The notes: a model not told the origin generated them from the sequence alone. A stretch of DNA of 39,453 nt from Prochlorococcus sp. AH-716-J09 (GCA_028408915.1 JAOOLS010000005.1:1-39453), one strand, 5' to 3'; shown: positions 17,354 through 24,641, counted from the stretch's first letter. Translations and numbers: made by a program.

Positions 17354-17444
17354 TTTTTATTTAGGTCAAAAAAGTTTCAGCAGGTATTAAATAAATAAAT
17401 TTATCGAAACCATTTGAAAAGTTGTAGGATAGTAAAAAACCAAT

Positions 17445-17672
17445 ATGCAATTACTCGGTTTAATTCTTCTTCTAGCTAGTAGCTGGTATTTATGGAAATT
17501 AACATCAAACTTTCTTGATGAGCCAACAAAAAAAGAGTTGTCAAATAATTTTAATAATCTCAAAAATAAATTCTCTGAGGGAAAACAAAATTTCTCTAAA
17601 GCAAAAATGAGCGAAGCTTGGGAAAAATACAAAGAAGAAGGTGGTGCCTTATCTAATAAAGAAAAAAGCTAG
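17445..17672 (+). CDS. 75-residue membrane-anchored protein
   Basis: An N-terminal hydrophobic helix (LLGLILLLASSWYLWKL) acts as an uncleaved anchor or signal. It is followed by a long charged amphipathic helix rich in Asn, Lys and Glu (NNFNNLKNKFSEGKQNF). The stop TAG overlaps the next gene's GTG start, so the two are translationally coupled. Family not recognised. Confidence 0.65.
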   Translation: MQLLGLILLLASSWYLWKLTSNFLDEPTKKELSNNFNNLKNKFSEGKQNFSKAKMSEAWEKYKEEGGALSNKEKS

Positions 17673-17926
17673 TGGACTTTTTTATTATCACAAGTCTCAC
17701 TAAAGATATTTCTAGAATTGATCTAATTGGTATTTTGTTTGGTCATTTAATTTTTGGTGTTGCATTGACACAGCTTTTAGATTGGACGTGGTTAAAGAAC
17801 CTTATGAGTGAAGAAGATAAAAGAAGGATGCTTAAAAGTTATACGTGGAAAGACTTATTAGTAGATGGAGCAATTGTTACGGTGGTTCTAGGAATAATTT
17901 TTTTGATAATTAGCATTTTTCTATAA
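17672..17926 (+). CDS. 84-residue two-helix membrane protein
   Basis: Starts at GTG sharing bases with the upstream TAG stop. Two hydrophobic helices (IGILFGHLIFGVALTQLL and LLVDGAIVTVVLGIIFLII) flank a charged loop containing SEEDKRRMLKSYTWK. The next tiny gene starts immediately after its stop. Third of a run of tightly packed small plus-strand membrane genes. Function unknown. Confidence 0.65.
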   Translation: MDFFIITSLTKDISRIDLIGILFGHLIFGVALTQLLDWTWLKNLMSEEDKRRMLKSYTWKDLLVDGAIVTVVLGIIFLIISIFL

Positions 17927-18016
17927 ATGAACGTAACTTACATCCTTTTAGTTTTTTTAATGATATCAATTGTGATTTTCACTCAAATAATAAATTCTTC
18001 CGACAAATCAAAATAA
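17927..18016 (+). CDS. 29-residue single-helix membrane peptide
   Basis: ATG directly follows the upstream stop and the peptide's own stop directly precedes the next ATG, so four genes run without gaps. One helix (YILLVFLMISIVIFTQII) with a short polar tail (NSSDKSK). The size and topology resemble small photosystem or cytochrome subunits, but the sequence is none that I know. Confidence 0.55.
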   Translation: MNVTYILLVFLMISIVIFTQIINSSDKSK

Positions 18017-18118
18017 ATGACCGAAGTAACTAGCAACTCCTCAACTGGATGGTACTTAATCGCTTTGGTAAGCACTTTATCTTTTTTAGCCTTAATTTAC
18101 TTCGGCCAAAAAAGATAG
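18017..18118 (+). CDS. 33-residue single-helix membrane peptide
   Basis: ATG abuts the previous stop. A polar Ser/Thr-rich N-terminus is followed by one helix (WYLIALVSTLSFLALIYF) and a short basic end (GQKR), favouring an N-out, C-in topology. Last gene of the 17445-18118 run, followed 37 bp later by a strong terminator. Confidence 0.6.
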   Translation: MTEVTSNSSTGWYLIALVSTLSFLALIYFGQKR

Positions 18119-18154
18119 AGTCAATTTTAAAAGACTATTTAAATTAATAAAAAA

Positions 18155-18189
18155 AAAAGCTCTGCAAATTCATGAGATGCAGAGCTTTT
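18155..18189 (+). terminator. Rho-independent terminator, bidirectional
   Basis: A 12-bp perfect stem, AAAAGCTCTGCA against TGCAGAGCTTTT, with an 11-base loop. The A-run before and T-run after make it work in both directions. It would end the 17445-18118 transcript and also the minus-strand micro-gene at 18208-18330. Confidence 0.85.
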
Positions 18190-18207
18190 AATTATTAAAT
18201 AACTGAT

Positions 18208-18330
18208 TTATATAAATCTGTTGATTATAAAACCTTTTTTTTTAATCAAAGAAAAAGAGACCAATGAATGTGATGAAGATACTGAATTCACGGCCCCTTT
18301 GAAAACCGCATTTTTCGGTAGATACGACAA
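18208..18330 (-). CDS. 40-residue peptide with a near-perfect ribosome-binding site
   Basis: The minus strand carries AAAGGAGGTGATTC, an almost full match to the 16S rRNA 3' end, seven bases before a TTG start. The frame that follows encodes 40 residues: a polar start (SYLPKNAVFKGAV), a Ser-rich middle (NSVSSSHSLVSFSL) and a very basic, hydrophobic end (IKKKGFIINRFI). It ends just before the bidirectional terminator, so a compact transcription unit is complete. The opposite strand is also open here but lacks a good start. Function unknown; the end looks membrane-active. Confidence 0.55.
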   Translation of the reverse strand: MSYLPKNAVFKGAVNSVSSSHSLVSFSLIKKKGFIINRFI

Positions 18331-18462
18331 TGAATCACCTCCTTTACTAATATTTTCCTTAAGATAACTAAAAGAATTATACAAGGAAGGAAATTCGTTA
18401 AAAATTTAAAAGTTTTTTAACAAATTAAAGATATAAATCTCTTAAAAATAAAAATATAGATT

Positions 18463-19128
18463 TTACCAAGGCAAAACTTCTCCGTTAGCATGCCAAAACG
18501 TTCCCGAGTTATTTTTATTTAAAGAATCTATACGTTTTAAAAGGCCATTTGCTGATTCTTCAGGACTAATTCCATTTCTTGTAAAGCCAGTCATTCTTGT
18601 ACTCACTAACCCTGGATGCAAAATAGCTACATAAATATTTTCTCTTAATAAATCTATAGAAAGTGATTTTGCTGCCATGGACAAAGCGACTTTAGACATC
18701 CTGTAACCATAAGAACTTCCAGATGTATTATCTTCAATAGATCCCATTCTACTTGTGATAAAAGCAACTTTAGAAGATCTTTTTAAAAAATGTTTAAGTG
18801 ATTGAGTCATACATATTGGGCTCAATGCATTGACTTCAAATTGCCGCAAAATACTTTTTTTATCTAAGTTTTCGAAAGAATTAAATTCATAAATTCCTGC
18901 ATTATGAATTAAGCAATCTAAATTAACTCCAGATAGTTTTTTACACAAATTTGTTATTGACTCATCAGAAGAAATTTCTATATTCTCTTCAATTCTCACT
19001 CCTAAATCTCTAAGTTCTTTTGAAGCTTTCCTACACGTTGCAATTACATTATCCCCCCTCTTATGAATTTGCCTACATAGTTCTAATCCAATACCCCTAT
19101 TTGATCCAGTAATTAGAAAAGTCGACAT
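18463..19128 (-). CDS. short-chain dehydrogenase/reductase
   Basis: 221-residue Rossmann-fold SDR. Cofactor motif TGSNRGIG at 7-14, structural NAG at about 76-78, a catalytic Ser region at SR/SGSS (about 126-139) and the YxxxK pair at Y142/K146. After the cofactor strand the residues ATCRK suggest NADP preference. The substrate cannot be told. The length and LHPGLVSTRM segment match the C-factor/sniffer-like SDR group. It is monocistronic on the minus strand in the middle of small plus-strand genes. Confidence 0.88.
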   Translation of the reverse strand: MSTFLITGSNRGIGLELCRQIHKRGDNVIATCRKASKELRDLGVRIEENIEISSDESITNLCKKLSGVNLDCLIHNAGIYEFNSFENLDKKSILRQFEVNALSPICMTQSLKHFLKRSSKVAFITSRMGSIEDNTSGSSYGYRMSKVALSMAAKSLSIDLLRENIYVAILHPGLVSTRMTGFTRNGISPEESANGLLKRIDSLNKNNSGTFWHANGEVLPW

Positions 19129-19301
19129 CTCTAAACTAAAAATAAAAAATTAATCTAAATCCAAATATAAAAGAAAACGAACTAGAAAAAGAAAAAATTT
19201 ATAAAATTCCTTATTAGATTTTTTAAGGTTATGATAGGTTATGAAATTTAAAAGAATTTATAAAGGAAAGCAAATATATTTTTATCATCAAAATATAATT
19301 T

Positions 19302-19508
19302 ATGGAAATTTTCAATCAAGAATTTATACAAGAGATTATTAGGTTAACTTGGAGAAATCCTGCTTTTATGGCTATAGCTATTGCATTACTCTGGCTTATC
19401 CCACAATTATTTATAAGAAAAATAATGGCAAAAAAATATGAAAGAAGAAAAATAGAAATTCAGAAAAATAAAATTCAGAAGCTTTACCCAACCAATACAC
19501 CTAAATAA
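19302..19508 (+). CDS. 68-residue single-helix membrane protein
   Basis: A short amphipathic start (FNQEFIQEIIRLTW), one helix (AFMAIAIALLWLIPQLFI) and a long, very basic cytoplasmic tail (KKYERRKIEIQKNKIQK), indicating N-out, C-in orientation. Function unknown. Confidence 0.6.
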   Translation: MEIFNQEFIQEIIRLTWRNPAFMAIAIALLWLIPQLFIRKIMAKKYERRKIEIQKNKIQKLYPTNTPK

Positions 19509-19566
19509 GTTTTTATTTGTAGCATGAACTAATGAATCAAAAATACTTTTTGCAACTAAGTAAAAT

Positions 19567-19758
19567 ATGACCTACAAAATAATTAGAATTGATGGAAAAG
19601 ATGACGAATTAACAGCTCAAAGTTTTGATAAATATTCAGATGCATACGATTTGTTAGAGGATCTATATGGAGATTTATGTTGTTCAGATGCTGATTATGG
19701 AGACATAACCTACTACGATATTGTGGAAAATAATTTAAAAAATATTAATGGAGAATGA
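19567..19758 (+). CDS. 63-residue acidic protein with CC pair
   Basis: Soluble and very acidic, with a compact alpha/beta pattern: TYKIIRIDGKDDEL, FDKYSDAYDLLEDLYGD, then LCCSDADYGDITYYDIVE. The vicinal cysteines and Asp/Tyr-rich end could bind metal. It overlaps the next gene by 11 bp, so they are probably co-translated. No family recognised. Confidence 0.65.
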   Translation: MTYKIIRIDGKDDELTAQSFDKYSDAYDLLEDLYGDLCCSDADYGDITYYDIVENNLKNINGE

Positions 19759-19957
19759 AAAATGGGTTCCCTCCCAAGAAGAAAATTTAGGGGTAATAAC
19801 TAGTGTTTATGAATTCATAAAAGAAGAACTTTCAGAACTTCAAAAAAAAACTGGATGTCCCGATTCATTTATTTATGATTTTATTGGCAAAATTCAGAAT
19901 GAATGGCATCCTGCATCTTGCCACTCCATAGTTAGAAATAAAAAAAGGAAAAATTAG
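19748..19957 (+). CDS. 69-residue unknown soluble protein
   Basis: Begins inside the previous gene's last codons. Contains a Glu-rich helix (VYEFIKEELSELQKK), a CPDSFIYDFIG segment, a WHPASCHS motif with Cys and His that might bind metal, and a basic tail. No family recognised. Confidence 0.6.
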   Translation: MENEKWVPSQEENLGVITSVYEFIKEELSELQKKTGCPDSFIYDFIGKIQNEWHPASCHSIVRNKKRKN

Positions 19958-20026
19958 AAAAAATTAAATCTTAACTCAAATTTATAAAACTTATTTAATA
20001 TAATTTGAATTTAAAAATACTAAATC

Positions 20027-20113
20027 ATGATTATTAGAATAATAGGTATCGTACTTATTCTTGGTACGATTGCATATTATGGTTTAGTGTTAACTGGACA
20101 AAGCAACCTTTAG
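20027..20113 (+). CDS. 28-residue single-helix membrane peptide
   Basis: ATG followed by IIRIIGIVLILGTIAYYGLV and a short polar end (LTGQSNL). A single basic residue near the N-terminus favours N-in. It starts 69 bp after the previous gene and 24 bp before the next. Confidence 0.5.
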   Translation: MIIRIIGIVLILGTIAYYGLVLTGQSNL

Positions 20114-20137
20114 TTTTTTAACTTTTTAAAATTTCTC

Positions 20138-20350
20138 ATGAAATGGCCTCCTACTTTGTGTTGGACAGCACCAAAAACTATTAATGGTAATAGGCATTTT
20201 CAAGTTAAAGCTTATGGTGGAAAAAATGAAGATAGATGGGTTGATATTTTTCCTACCAAAAATAAAAAAGATATTAAAAGGATCTCATGGGCAAATCTAA
20301 AATCAGAATGGACTACTGGATGGTTAAGGCTCCCAAAAGACAAAGACTAA
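20138..20350 (+). CDS. Trp-rich small protein, possibly TIGR02450/DUF2389-like
   Basis: 70 residues with five tryptophans. The pattern W-T-A ... RHFQV ... ISWANLKSEWTTGWLRLP resembles the small Trp-rich family found in cyanobacteria and proteobacteria (TIGR02450), but I judge this only by eye. Soluble and basic. It is followed at once by a palindromic terminator. Confidence 0.6.
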   Translation: MKWPPTLCWTAPKTINGNRHFQVKAYGGKNEDRWVDIFPTKNKKDIKRISWANLKSEWTTGWLRLPKDKD

Positions 20351-20368
20351 TTTGTTTATGTAAACAAA
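20351..20368 (+). terminator. inverted repeat, likely terminator
   Basis: TTTGTTTA against TAAACAAA separated by two bases, right after the stop of the Trp-rich gene and followed by TATTATT. It is a weak, AT-only stem, so termination would be modest. Confidence 0.45.
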
Positions 20369-20448
20369 TATTATTAACCAGAAAAATGTAAAAAATAATA
20401 CCTAATACAAAAAAAATAACTTATAAGATTTTTAAAATGCTATTAAAT

Positions 20449-20622
20449 ATGAAGCCAGAACCGAAGAAAAAACTGCCTAATAAAAAAGTTATAAGTTCAG
20501 CAAAATTTGAGGCTAAAGAACAATTCACAAAATCTGCATTAGAAAATTTAAAAACAGAAAATGAAAGACTTGTTAATTCACTAAAAAAATCTGGGGAAAT
20601 TAAAGATTCAAAAAAAAAATAA
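20449..20622 (+). CDS. 57-residue highly basic charged protein
   Basis: I start at ATG 20449; another ATG four codons earlier (20437) is equally open. The product is nearly all Lys, Glu, Asn and Ser (EPKKKLPNKK, KFEAKEQFTKSALENLKTENERL), probably a coiled helix, with a Lys-rich end. It may bind nucleic acid; this is inference from charge only. Confidence 0.5.
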   Translation: MKPEPKKKLPNKKVISSAKFEAKEQFTKSALENLKTENERLVNSLKKSGEIKDSKKK

Positions 20623-20673
20623 ATTTACACAATTAAAATTTTTTTATTATCATATCATTTTAAGGATTGAGAA

Positions 20674-20793
20674 ATGATTGAAAAAACCTCTCTAGCAAAT
20701 TCTCATTTACCTCAACTTATAGGGTTCGTACTTATGTCAATTGGTTATACATTAGGCAATAAATTTTACCTTCCAGAAATTAAACAAAAGTAA
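20674..20793 (+). CDS. 39-residue peptide with one membrane helix
   Basis: ATG preceded by AAGGA. A polar start (IEKTSLANSHLPQ), a Gly-containing hydrophobic segment (LIGFVLMSIGYTLG) and a short mixed tail ending KQK. Function unknown. Confidence 0.55.
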   Translation: MIEKTSLANSHLPQLIGFVLMSIGYTLGNKFYLPEIKQK

Positions 20794-21149
20794 TAATTCC
20801 TAGTTATTAAAAATTAATTTAAATAAATAACATTTAAAATATATTTCAATAAAAAATTTCATGACTATATCTAACTTGGAGAAACAAGATTTTAAAGCTA
20901 ATTTTGTAATTAAATTAAAACTACTCTTTGGAAATAACTGACACATAAATGTAACATTAAAGTCCTTAAAAATGTGAAATCCAAAGAAAAAGTAAGAATT
21001 CATACTAATTTTTTTAAAATATGTTACATTAATTAATAATTGAAGATAAGGTTTTTCCTTTTTCAAAAAAGCAGAAATTAAGAAATGTTTGATGCATACA
21101 AACGTCATCTACTCTCTAGCTACTGATTGATCACATATGAAATTTAAAA
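20794..21149. other. gene-poor AT-rich gap
   Basis: I see no convincing gene. A plus-strand ATG at 20861 opens 26 codons (starts MTISNLEKQD) and the minus strand is open for about 100 Phe/Lys-rich codons; both lack ribosome sites and have low-complexity composition. The hli gene promoter is expected in the right-hand part, but no clear -35/-10 pair stands out. Confidence 0.4.
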
Positions 21150-21404
21150 ATGGATGCTCTTACTAGTTTTATAGTTGTTATCATCGCGATTACAATCCAA
21201 TTCTCTTTATATGCCATCAAAAGGTTACAAGAACCTCTAGAACCAAATTATTTGATAGATAAAAATTCGAAAAAAATTAAGAACTATATGGGTAAATTTT
21301 GGAAAAATGCCGAAATAACAAATGGGAGATTAGCTATGATTGGGTTTTTAGCTTTAATAATAAATTACGGTTTTTTTGGGTGGATAATTCCAGGGTTTAT
21401 TTAA
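21150..21404 (+). CDS. hli: high-light-inducible protein (Hli, CAB/ELIP superfamily)
   Basis: 84 residues. The C-terminal half has the chlorophyll-binding helix signature E-x-x-N-G-R-x-A-M-I-G (E55, N58, R60), followed by LIINYGFFGWIIPG. This is the one-helix protein that binds chlorophyll and protects photosystems under light stress. The N-terminal half is longer than in minimal Hlips and holds an extra hydrophobic segment (FIVVIIAITIQFSLYAI), so this copy may span the membrane twice. Hli genes are numerous in high-light Prochlorococcus. Confidence 0.88.
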   Translation: MDALTSFIVVIIAITIQFSLYAIKRLQEPLEPNYLIDKNSKKIKNYMGKFWKNAEITNGRLAMIGFLALIINYGFFGWIIPGFI

Positions 21405-21502
21405 GAGACTAATACATCTAAGATGCAAGAAGAAATAAGTTTTTCGTTCAAAATAAACTCTCCTTTTAAAAAAAAAATTTTTATTATAAGTAAAAAAGGT
21501 AT

Positions 21503-21737
21503 TTGAGTAATTCTGATTTTGATAAAAATGGAATCGACAGTAATGGAATCCACTGGCTTCAATATGCTGCTTTTGCTGTCTCTGGGTTTGCTATATTTAC
21601 AACCTGGGCATTTTTTTATGATGAAAGATTCCACATCTTTGTAATGAATATTTTTAGGGTTTTTAACTGCAGTGGGTTCAACTGTAATGGAGCATTTTAA
21701 AATTCTATGGCTAATCCAGATCAAAAAACAATATTAA
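21503..21737 (+). pseudogene. membrane peptide gene with an apparent +1 base shift
   Basis: As given, TTG 21503 opens 65 codons with one helix (HWLQYAAFAVSGFAIFTTWAFF) and then an odd Cys/Asn-rich end (FNCSGFNCNGAF). Removing one T from the T-run at 21651-21655 instead gives FLTAVGSTVMEHFK and runs to a stop at 21737, a natural second membrane helix. So either the gene is frameshifted, the sequence has a one-base error, or the frame is read both ways. The restored version would overlap the next gene by 31 bp. Confidence 0.5.
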
Positions 21738-21889
21738 TTGATAATGCTTATGAGGAAATAAAAAACATTTGTATAAATCTTCAAAAAGATACTGATGCTT
21801 CGAATTTGGAAGTTAAAAGTTTACTAAAACTAATTATGAATGATTGGGCAGAAAAGGAGGAGCAAAAAACTGGTTTTGGATTTAGGTAA
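21707..21889 (+). CDS. 60-residue unknown soluble protein
   Basis: ATG, then a helical acidic protein with DNAYEEIKNICINLQKD and LKLIMNDWAEKEEQK segments. It looks like a small two-helix fold. It may overlap the end of the upstream membrane gene if that gene's frame is restored. No family recognised. Confidence 0.6.
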   Translation: MANPDQKTILIDNAYEEIKNICINLQKDTDASNLEVKSLLKLIMNDWAEKEEQKTGFGFR

Positions 21890-21988
21890 AGTTAATCACC
21901 CTCTACAAATGATTTAAATGTGAACAGATTTTTTATTTTAAAAATTTAATAATTATAATTTCATATTTTTTTAGAAAGAAATTAAAAA

Positions 21989-22018
21989 GGAATGAATCTC
22001 AAAAAGAAGATTCATTCC
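21989..22018 (-). terminator. Rho-independent terminator on the minus strand
   Basis: An 11-bp perfect stem (GGAATGAATCT / AGATTCATTCC) with an 8-base loop. On the minus strand it is followed by TTTTT, so it serves the 16-residue micro-gene just upstream on that strand (22035-22085). Confidence 0.8.
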
Positions 22019-22034
22019 AGATTTAGCATTAGTT

Positions 22035-22085
22035 TTATCTAGATTTAAATTTATAATCTAACTCCTCTGGTGGACTGTCAATCAT
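22035..22085 (-). CDS. 16-residue micro-protein with strong ribosome site
   Basis: The minus strand reads AGGAGGGATCTA and then ATG. Sixteen codons follow, giving an acidic start (IDSPPEELD) and basic end (YKFKSR), then a stop and, 16 bp on, a clear terminator. Ribosome site, start, stop and terminator together make a complete, tiny transcription unit. It could also be a leader peptide of a small RNA. Function unknown. Confidence 0.5.
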   Translation of the reverse strand: MIDSPPEELDYKFKSR

Positions 22086-22167
22086 TAGATCCCTCCTATT
22101 CAACAAGTTAAACTTAAGTCTTACTAATAAAGAAAGTAAATCAGTAAAAATGCTGATTTATTATTTT

Positions 22168-22269
22168 CTAAAATGTTTGAATTAAAGTAGCCAATTCTGG
22201 TGCATCTAATAAAAGTGCAAAAAATGTAAGCACAACTAATAGAAATATCGAAAAGTAAAATTGAATCAT
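22168..22269 (-). CDS. 33-residue single-helix membrane peptide
   Basis: ATG, then an aromatic hydrophobic helix (FYFSIFLLVVLTFFALLL) and a short amphipathic end (DAPELATLIQTF). No clear ribosome site. It sits 82 bp upstream of the 16-residue micro-gene on the same strand and could share its transcript. Confidence 0.45.
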   Translation of the reverse strand: MIQFYFSIFLLVVLTFFALLLDAPELATLIQTF

Positions 22270-22370
22270 AATTCTCAAACTACTTAAAAAGATTTTTTTA
22301 AGTTGTATAAAATAATGCTTTGTTTACATAATTAAATATCTGTACCTAGAAAAGGTTAATTGGATAATAA

Positions 22371-22604
22371 TTAAGATCCTTCAGGAGAAAATATAGTCAT
22401 ATTTTTTTGCCAATATTCACAACCTTTAAGTAAATGATCACCCTGTGGTATACGTTTTTCGTATCTTGGACATATCAAGACAGTGGTAAAAGTTTCTGTA
22501 GTGCTGTAGCGAAAGTGATTGCAAGTAATACAAATCTTTGTACGTTTTCGTTTTAGAATAGATTCTTTTAGATATTCCCATTTTGAAGGATTTACCTTAA
22601 ACAT
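22371..22604 (-). CDS. small Cys-rich protein, possible zinc ribbon
   Basis: 77 residues. A basic N-terminal part (PSKWEYLKESILKRKRTK) is followed by CITCNHF, then LICPRYEKRIP and GCEYW. Four cysteines in a CxxC...C...C arrangement with a histidine suggest a zinc site. It follows the DUF1651 gene after 2 bp and is probably co-transcribed from the promoter at 22921-22949. Confidence 0.6.
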   Translation of the reverse strand: MFKVNPSKWEYLKESILKRKRTKICITCNHFRYSTTETFTTVLICPRYEKRIPQGDHLLKGCEYWQKNMTIFSPEGS

Positions 22605-22606
22605 GA

Positions 22607-22897
22607 TTAGTGGAATTTACTAGTAACAATTTGCCAACCTCCTGAAACTAATTCATCCCATGTTTCAGAAGCACACTCAATAGGATGTAGTCTTGAATTT
22701 TTAAGTTGGGCTGGTTCACCTAATTCATTTGCATAGAAAAGGTGAGTATAAACTTTTACATTATTAGATGGAGATTTCTTATAACTCTCAAAAAGAATTA
22801 ATAAACCACTTTTTTTGTTAAACAACCAGCCAGTTGGGGTGTCAATAAGGCTGCCACTATAAAAATTAGTCCGAACATTAGCTACTCCTGATGTCAT
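22607..22897 (-). CDS. DUF1651 family protein, copy A
   Basis: 96 residues. DUF1651 landmarks are GWLFNKKSGLLILFESYKKS, YANELGEPAQLKNSR and a C-terminal WDELVSGGWQ. The family is found in marine picocyanobacteria and has no known function. It is clearly paralogous to the protein at 25044-25343: both share the ANV-TNF start, GWL, LILF, KKSP, YAN-LGEP and W-x4-GW positions. Its promoter also matches that of the paralogue. The next gene, 2 bp on, encodes a Cys-rich protein. Confidence 0.75.
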   Translation of the reverse strand: MTSGVANVRTNFYSGSLIDTPTGWLFNKKSGLLILFESYKKSPSNNVKVYTHLFYANELGEPAQLKNSRLHPIECASETWDELVSGGWQIVTSKFH

Positions 22898-22920
22898 TAA
22901 GATAATACAGTTGTACTATT

Positions 22921-22949
22921 AATATAAATGTACTACTCCTGGACGTCAA
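22921..22949 (-). promoter_or_regulatory. sigma-70-type promoter of DUF1651 copy A
   Basis: On the minus strand: -35 TTGACG (22944-22949), 17-bp spacer, -10 TATATT (22921-22926). The start codon is only about 24 bp beyond the -10. Between them lies the imperfect dyad GTACAACTGTATTA, which also occurs in the paralogue's promoter and could be an operator over the transcription start. Confidence 0.65.
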
Positions 22950-23089
22950 GTATTCATTCAAAAATTTATTTAAATACGAAAATTACTTCCCAGAAATAAT
23001 CTGCCGTAAACTTCTTATTTGGTAATAGTGTATACAAGTAACACCTTGAAAAGGAAAATAACATTAAAGAGTAAATTCGGAAAAATGCA

Positions 23090-23326
23090 ATGTATCGAAA
23101 TCCCTTCTATTTAGGATGGAATAAAGGTTGGTCTTTTTTATTTTTTTTAGAGGGTGGCATTGCAAAAATTGAAGCAAAAGGTTTTGGTATATCTATTACA
23201 ACAAAAGTTGAGAAAGGAGAATCACCCCTAGAATCTGCGGATAGATTAGTCTCGAAAGAGCAGAGGATTAGAAAATCAAGATATTATTCTTGGGTTAAAT
23301 CTATTAATGAAAAAACAATAAATTAA
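23090..23326 (+). CDS. 78-residue basic protein, unknown function
   Basis: Begins with an aromatic stretch (NPFYLGWNKGWSFLFFLEGGI), then a beta-like part (GFGISITTKVEKGESP), then a basic helix (RLVSKEQRIRKSRYYSWVK). The FLEGG phrase also appears in the 51-residue peptide at 17198. No recognised family. Confidence 0.6.
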   Translation: MYRNPFYLGWNKGWSFLFFLEGGIAKIEAKGFGISITTKVEKGESPLESADRLVSKEQRIRKSRYYSWVKSINEKTIN

Positions 23327-23395
23327 GCAATCCTTCAATGACTAAAGTAATTTGTTGACAATCAATTTAAAATAGAAATTAATTATATATTTTTC

Positions 23396-23653
23396 GTGTC
23401 CAATAAATTTTATGAATGGTGGAAAAACCATAGAAAAGTTGTAACATATGGAGCTTTTATCCTCTTGTTTGGTTTTTATTTATCTCCTGTTGTCAAAGAA
23501 GCAAAATACAAAAACCTATGTATTAAGTACTCTACTAAAGGAGCTTTAACTAAATTTAATAAGGACGATATAGGAGAAACTTTACTAGAGGAAACAGGTT
23601 TGAACGTTGATGAATTAGCAAAGATTGAAGGTTATAAGAATTGCATTAATTAA
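23396..23653 (+). CDS. 85-residue membrane-anchored protein
   Basis: GTG start. A basic, Trp-rich N-terminus (NKFYEWWKNHRK) precedes one helix (VVTYGAFILLFGFYLSPVV), then a soluble tail with two cysteines (NLCIKY, YKNCIN) that would face the periplasm or lumen. A TTGACA at 23355-23360 may be the -35 element, with a loose TTATAT -10 downstream. Function unknown. Confidence 0.6.
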   Translation: MSNKFYEWWKNHRKVVTYGAFILLFGFYLSPVVKEAKYKNLCIKYSTKGALTKFNKDDIGETLLEETGLNVDELAKIEGYKNCIN

Positions 23654-23684
23654 AAAGTTCGCAAAAATTACGCTAAGTTTTTAA

Positions 23685-23891
23685 ATGATTAAAGGTATGT
23701 TTAAACTTATTTTATTAATATTATTATTTGGATTTATATCAATAAGTCCAAAAACAAGATATTTAGTTGGCATAACTCTTAAAGAAATTTCTTCATTTCT
23801 TTTATGGACTGTTAAATATGAGGATAGAGAAAAATGGATTATAGATAAACCAAGTTGGATACCTAGCCAAAAACTTAAGCCATCGTATTAA
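23685..23891 (+). CDS. 68-residue membrane-anchored protein upstream of the mini-ligase
   Basis: One N-terminal helix (MFKLILLILLFGFISIS), then a polar region with EDREKWIIDKPSWIPS. The stop is immediately followed by the ATG of the ligase-like gene, so the two are almost certainly one operon. That suggests, without proving it, that the DNA-end enzyme is expressed with membrane peptides. Family not recognised. Confidence 0.6.
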   Translation: MIKGMFKLILLILLFGFISISPKTRYLVGITLKEISSFLLWTVKYEDREKWIIDKPSWIPSQKLKPSY

Positions 23892-24641
23892 ATGAAGACT
23901 TATTTAGAAGAACGAATTGAATGGTATGACAATAATTATAGAAATGGTAATGCTTTAATTTCTGATAATCAGTTCGACCAACTTGAAAAAAATTTATTAA
24001 GAACAAACCCAAATTGTGATTACTTTAAAATGAAAAATAAATTAGTTTTACCCTCATTAGAAAAGGATTCAATAGAAAAATTTTTGAAAGGATTATTAGT
24101 AGATACCAGATTATTAATTGAACCAAAAATTGATGGTTGCGCTGTTGCTTTGCAATATAGGGATGGAACCTTGGAGAAAGCAATTTCAAGAAAAGGGGAA
24201 GATGTTACTAGTAAACTTATTAAAGTCCAAGACATTCCCAATAATCTCCCTTTACGAGGAGTTCTTCAAGTTAGAGGTGAATTATATGCACCCAACCAAA
24301 GTCCAAATATCTCCCAGAGAATCGCTTCTGGATTTCTAAGAGCTAAAGAAGGATTTTCTGAAAGTCTTAGCTTCTGCGCATTTCAAATACTTAATTCAAC
24401 ACTTAACCAATATGAGTCGAAAAAGAGTCTTTCGAAGCTTGGCTTCACGATCCCTCAGGATATATCATGCAACTTTACGAGCCAAGTTGAATTATTTAGA
24501 AAACAATGGCTAGAAGGGAAGCTGTTTAATAAATATCCAACAGATGGAATAGTAGTAAAAATAAATTCTAGAAAATTACAATTGATTAGAGAAAAATCAA
24601 ATTTAGATTATCCTTATTGGCAAGTGGCAATAAAACGTTAA
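23892..24641 (+). CDS. stand-alone adenylation domain of an NAD+-dependent DNA ligase
   Basis: 249 residues against about 650-700 for LigA. Residues 1-40 resemble domain Ia (WYDNNYR, ALISDNQFDQLE), which binds the nicotinamide part of NAD+. Motif I EPKIDG has its lysine at K79, GEDVTS is at 102-107, motif III is VRGELY (127-132), motif IV TDGIVVK (217-223) and motif V VAIK at the very end. The protein stops there: no OB fold, zinc finger, HhH or BRCT domain. It may make enzyme-AMP without sealing nicks, or work with a partner. The gene is packed between two membrane-peptide genes. Confidence 0.8.
   Translation: MKTYLEERIEWYDNNYRNGNALISDNQFDQLEKNLLRTNPNCDYFKMKNKLVLPSLEKDSIEKFLKGLLVDTRLLIEPKIDGCAVALQYRDGTLEKAISRKGEDVTSKLIKVQDIPNNLPLRGVLQVRGELYAPNQSPNISQRIASGFLRAKEGFSESLSFCAFQILNSTLNQYESKKSLSKLGFTIPQDISCNFTSQVELFRKQWLEGKLFNKYPTDGIVVKINSRKLQLIREKSNLDYPYWQVAIKR

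Noticed and set aside
20800-21108. 102-codon minus-strand frame
   Set aside because: Composition is Phe/Lys/Leu low complexity, no ribosome site, no domain; expected by chance in such AT-rich DNA.
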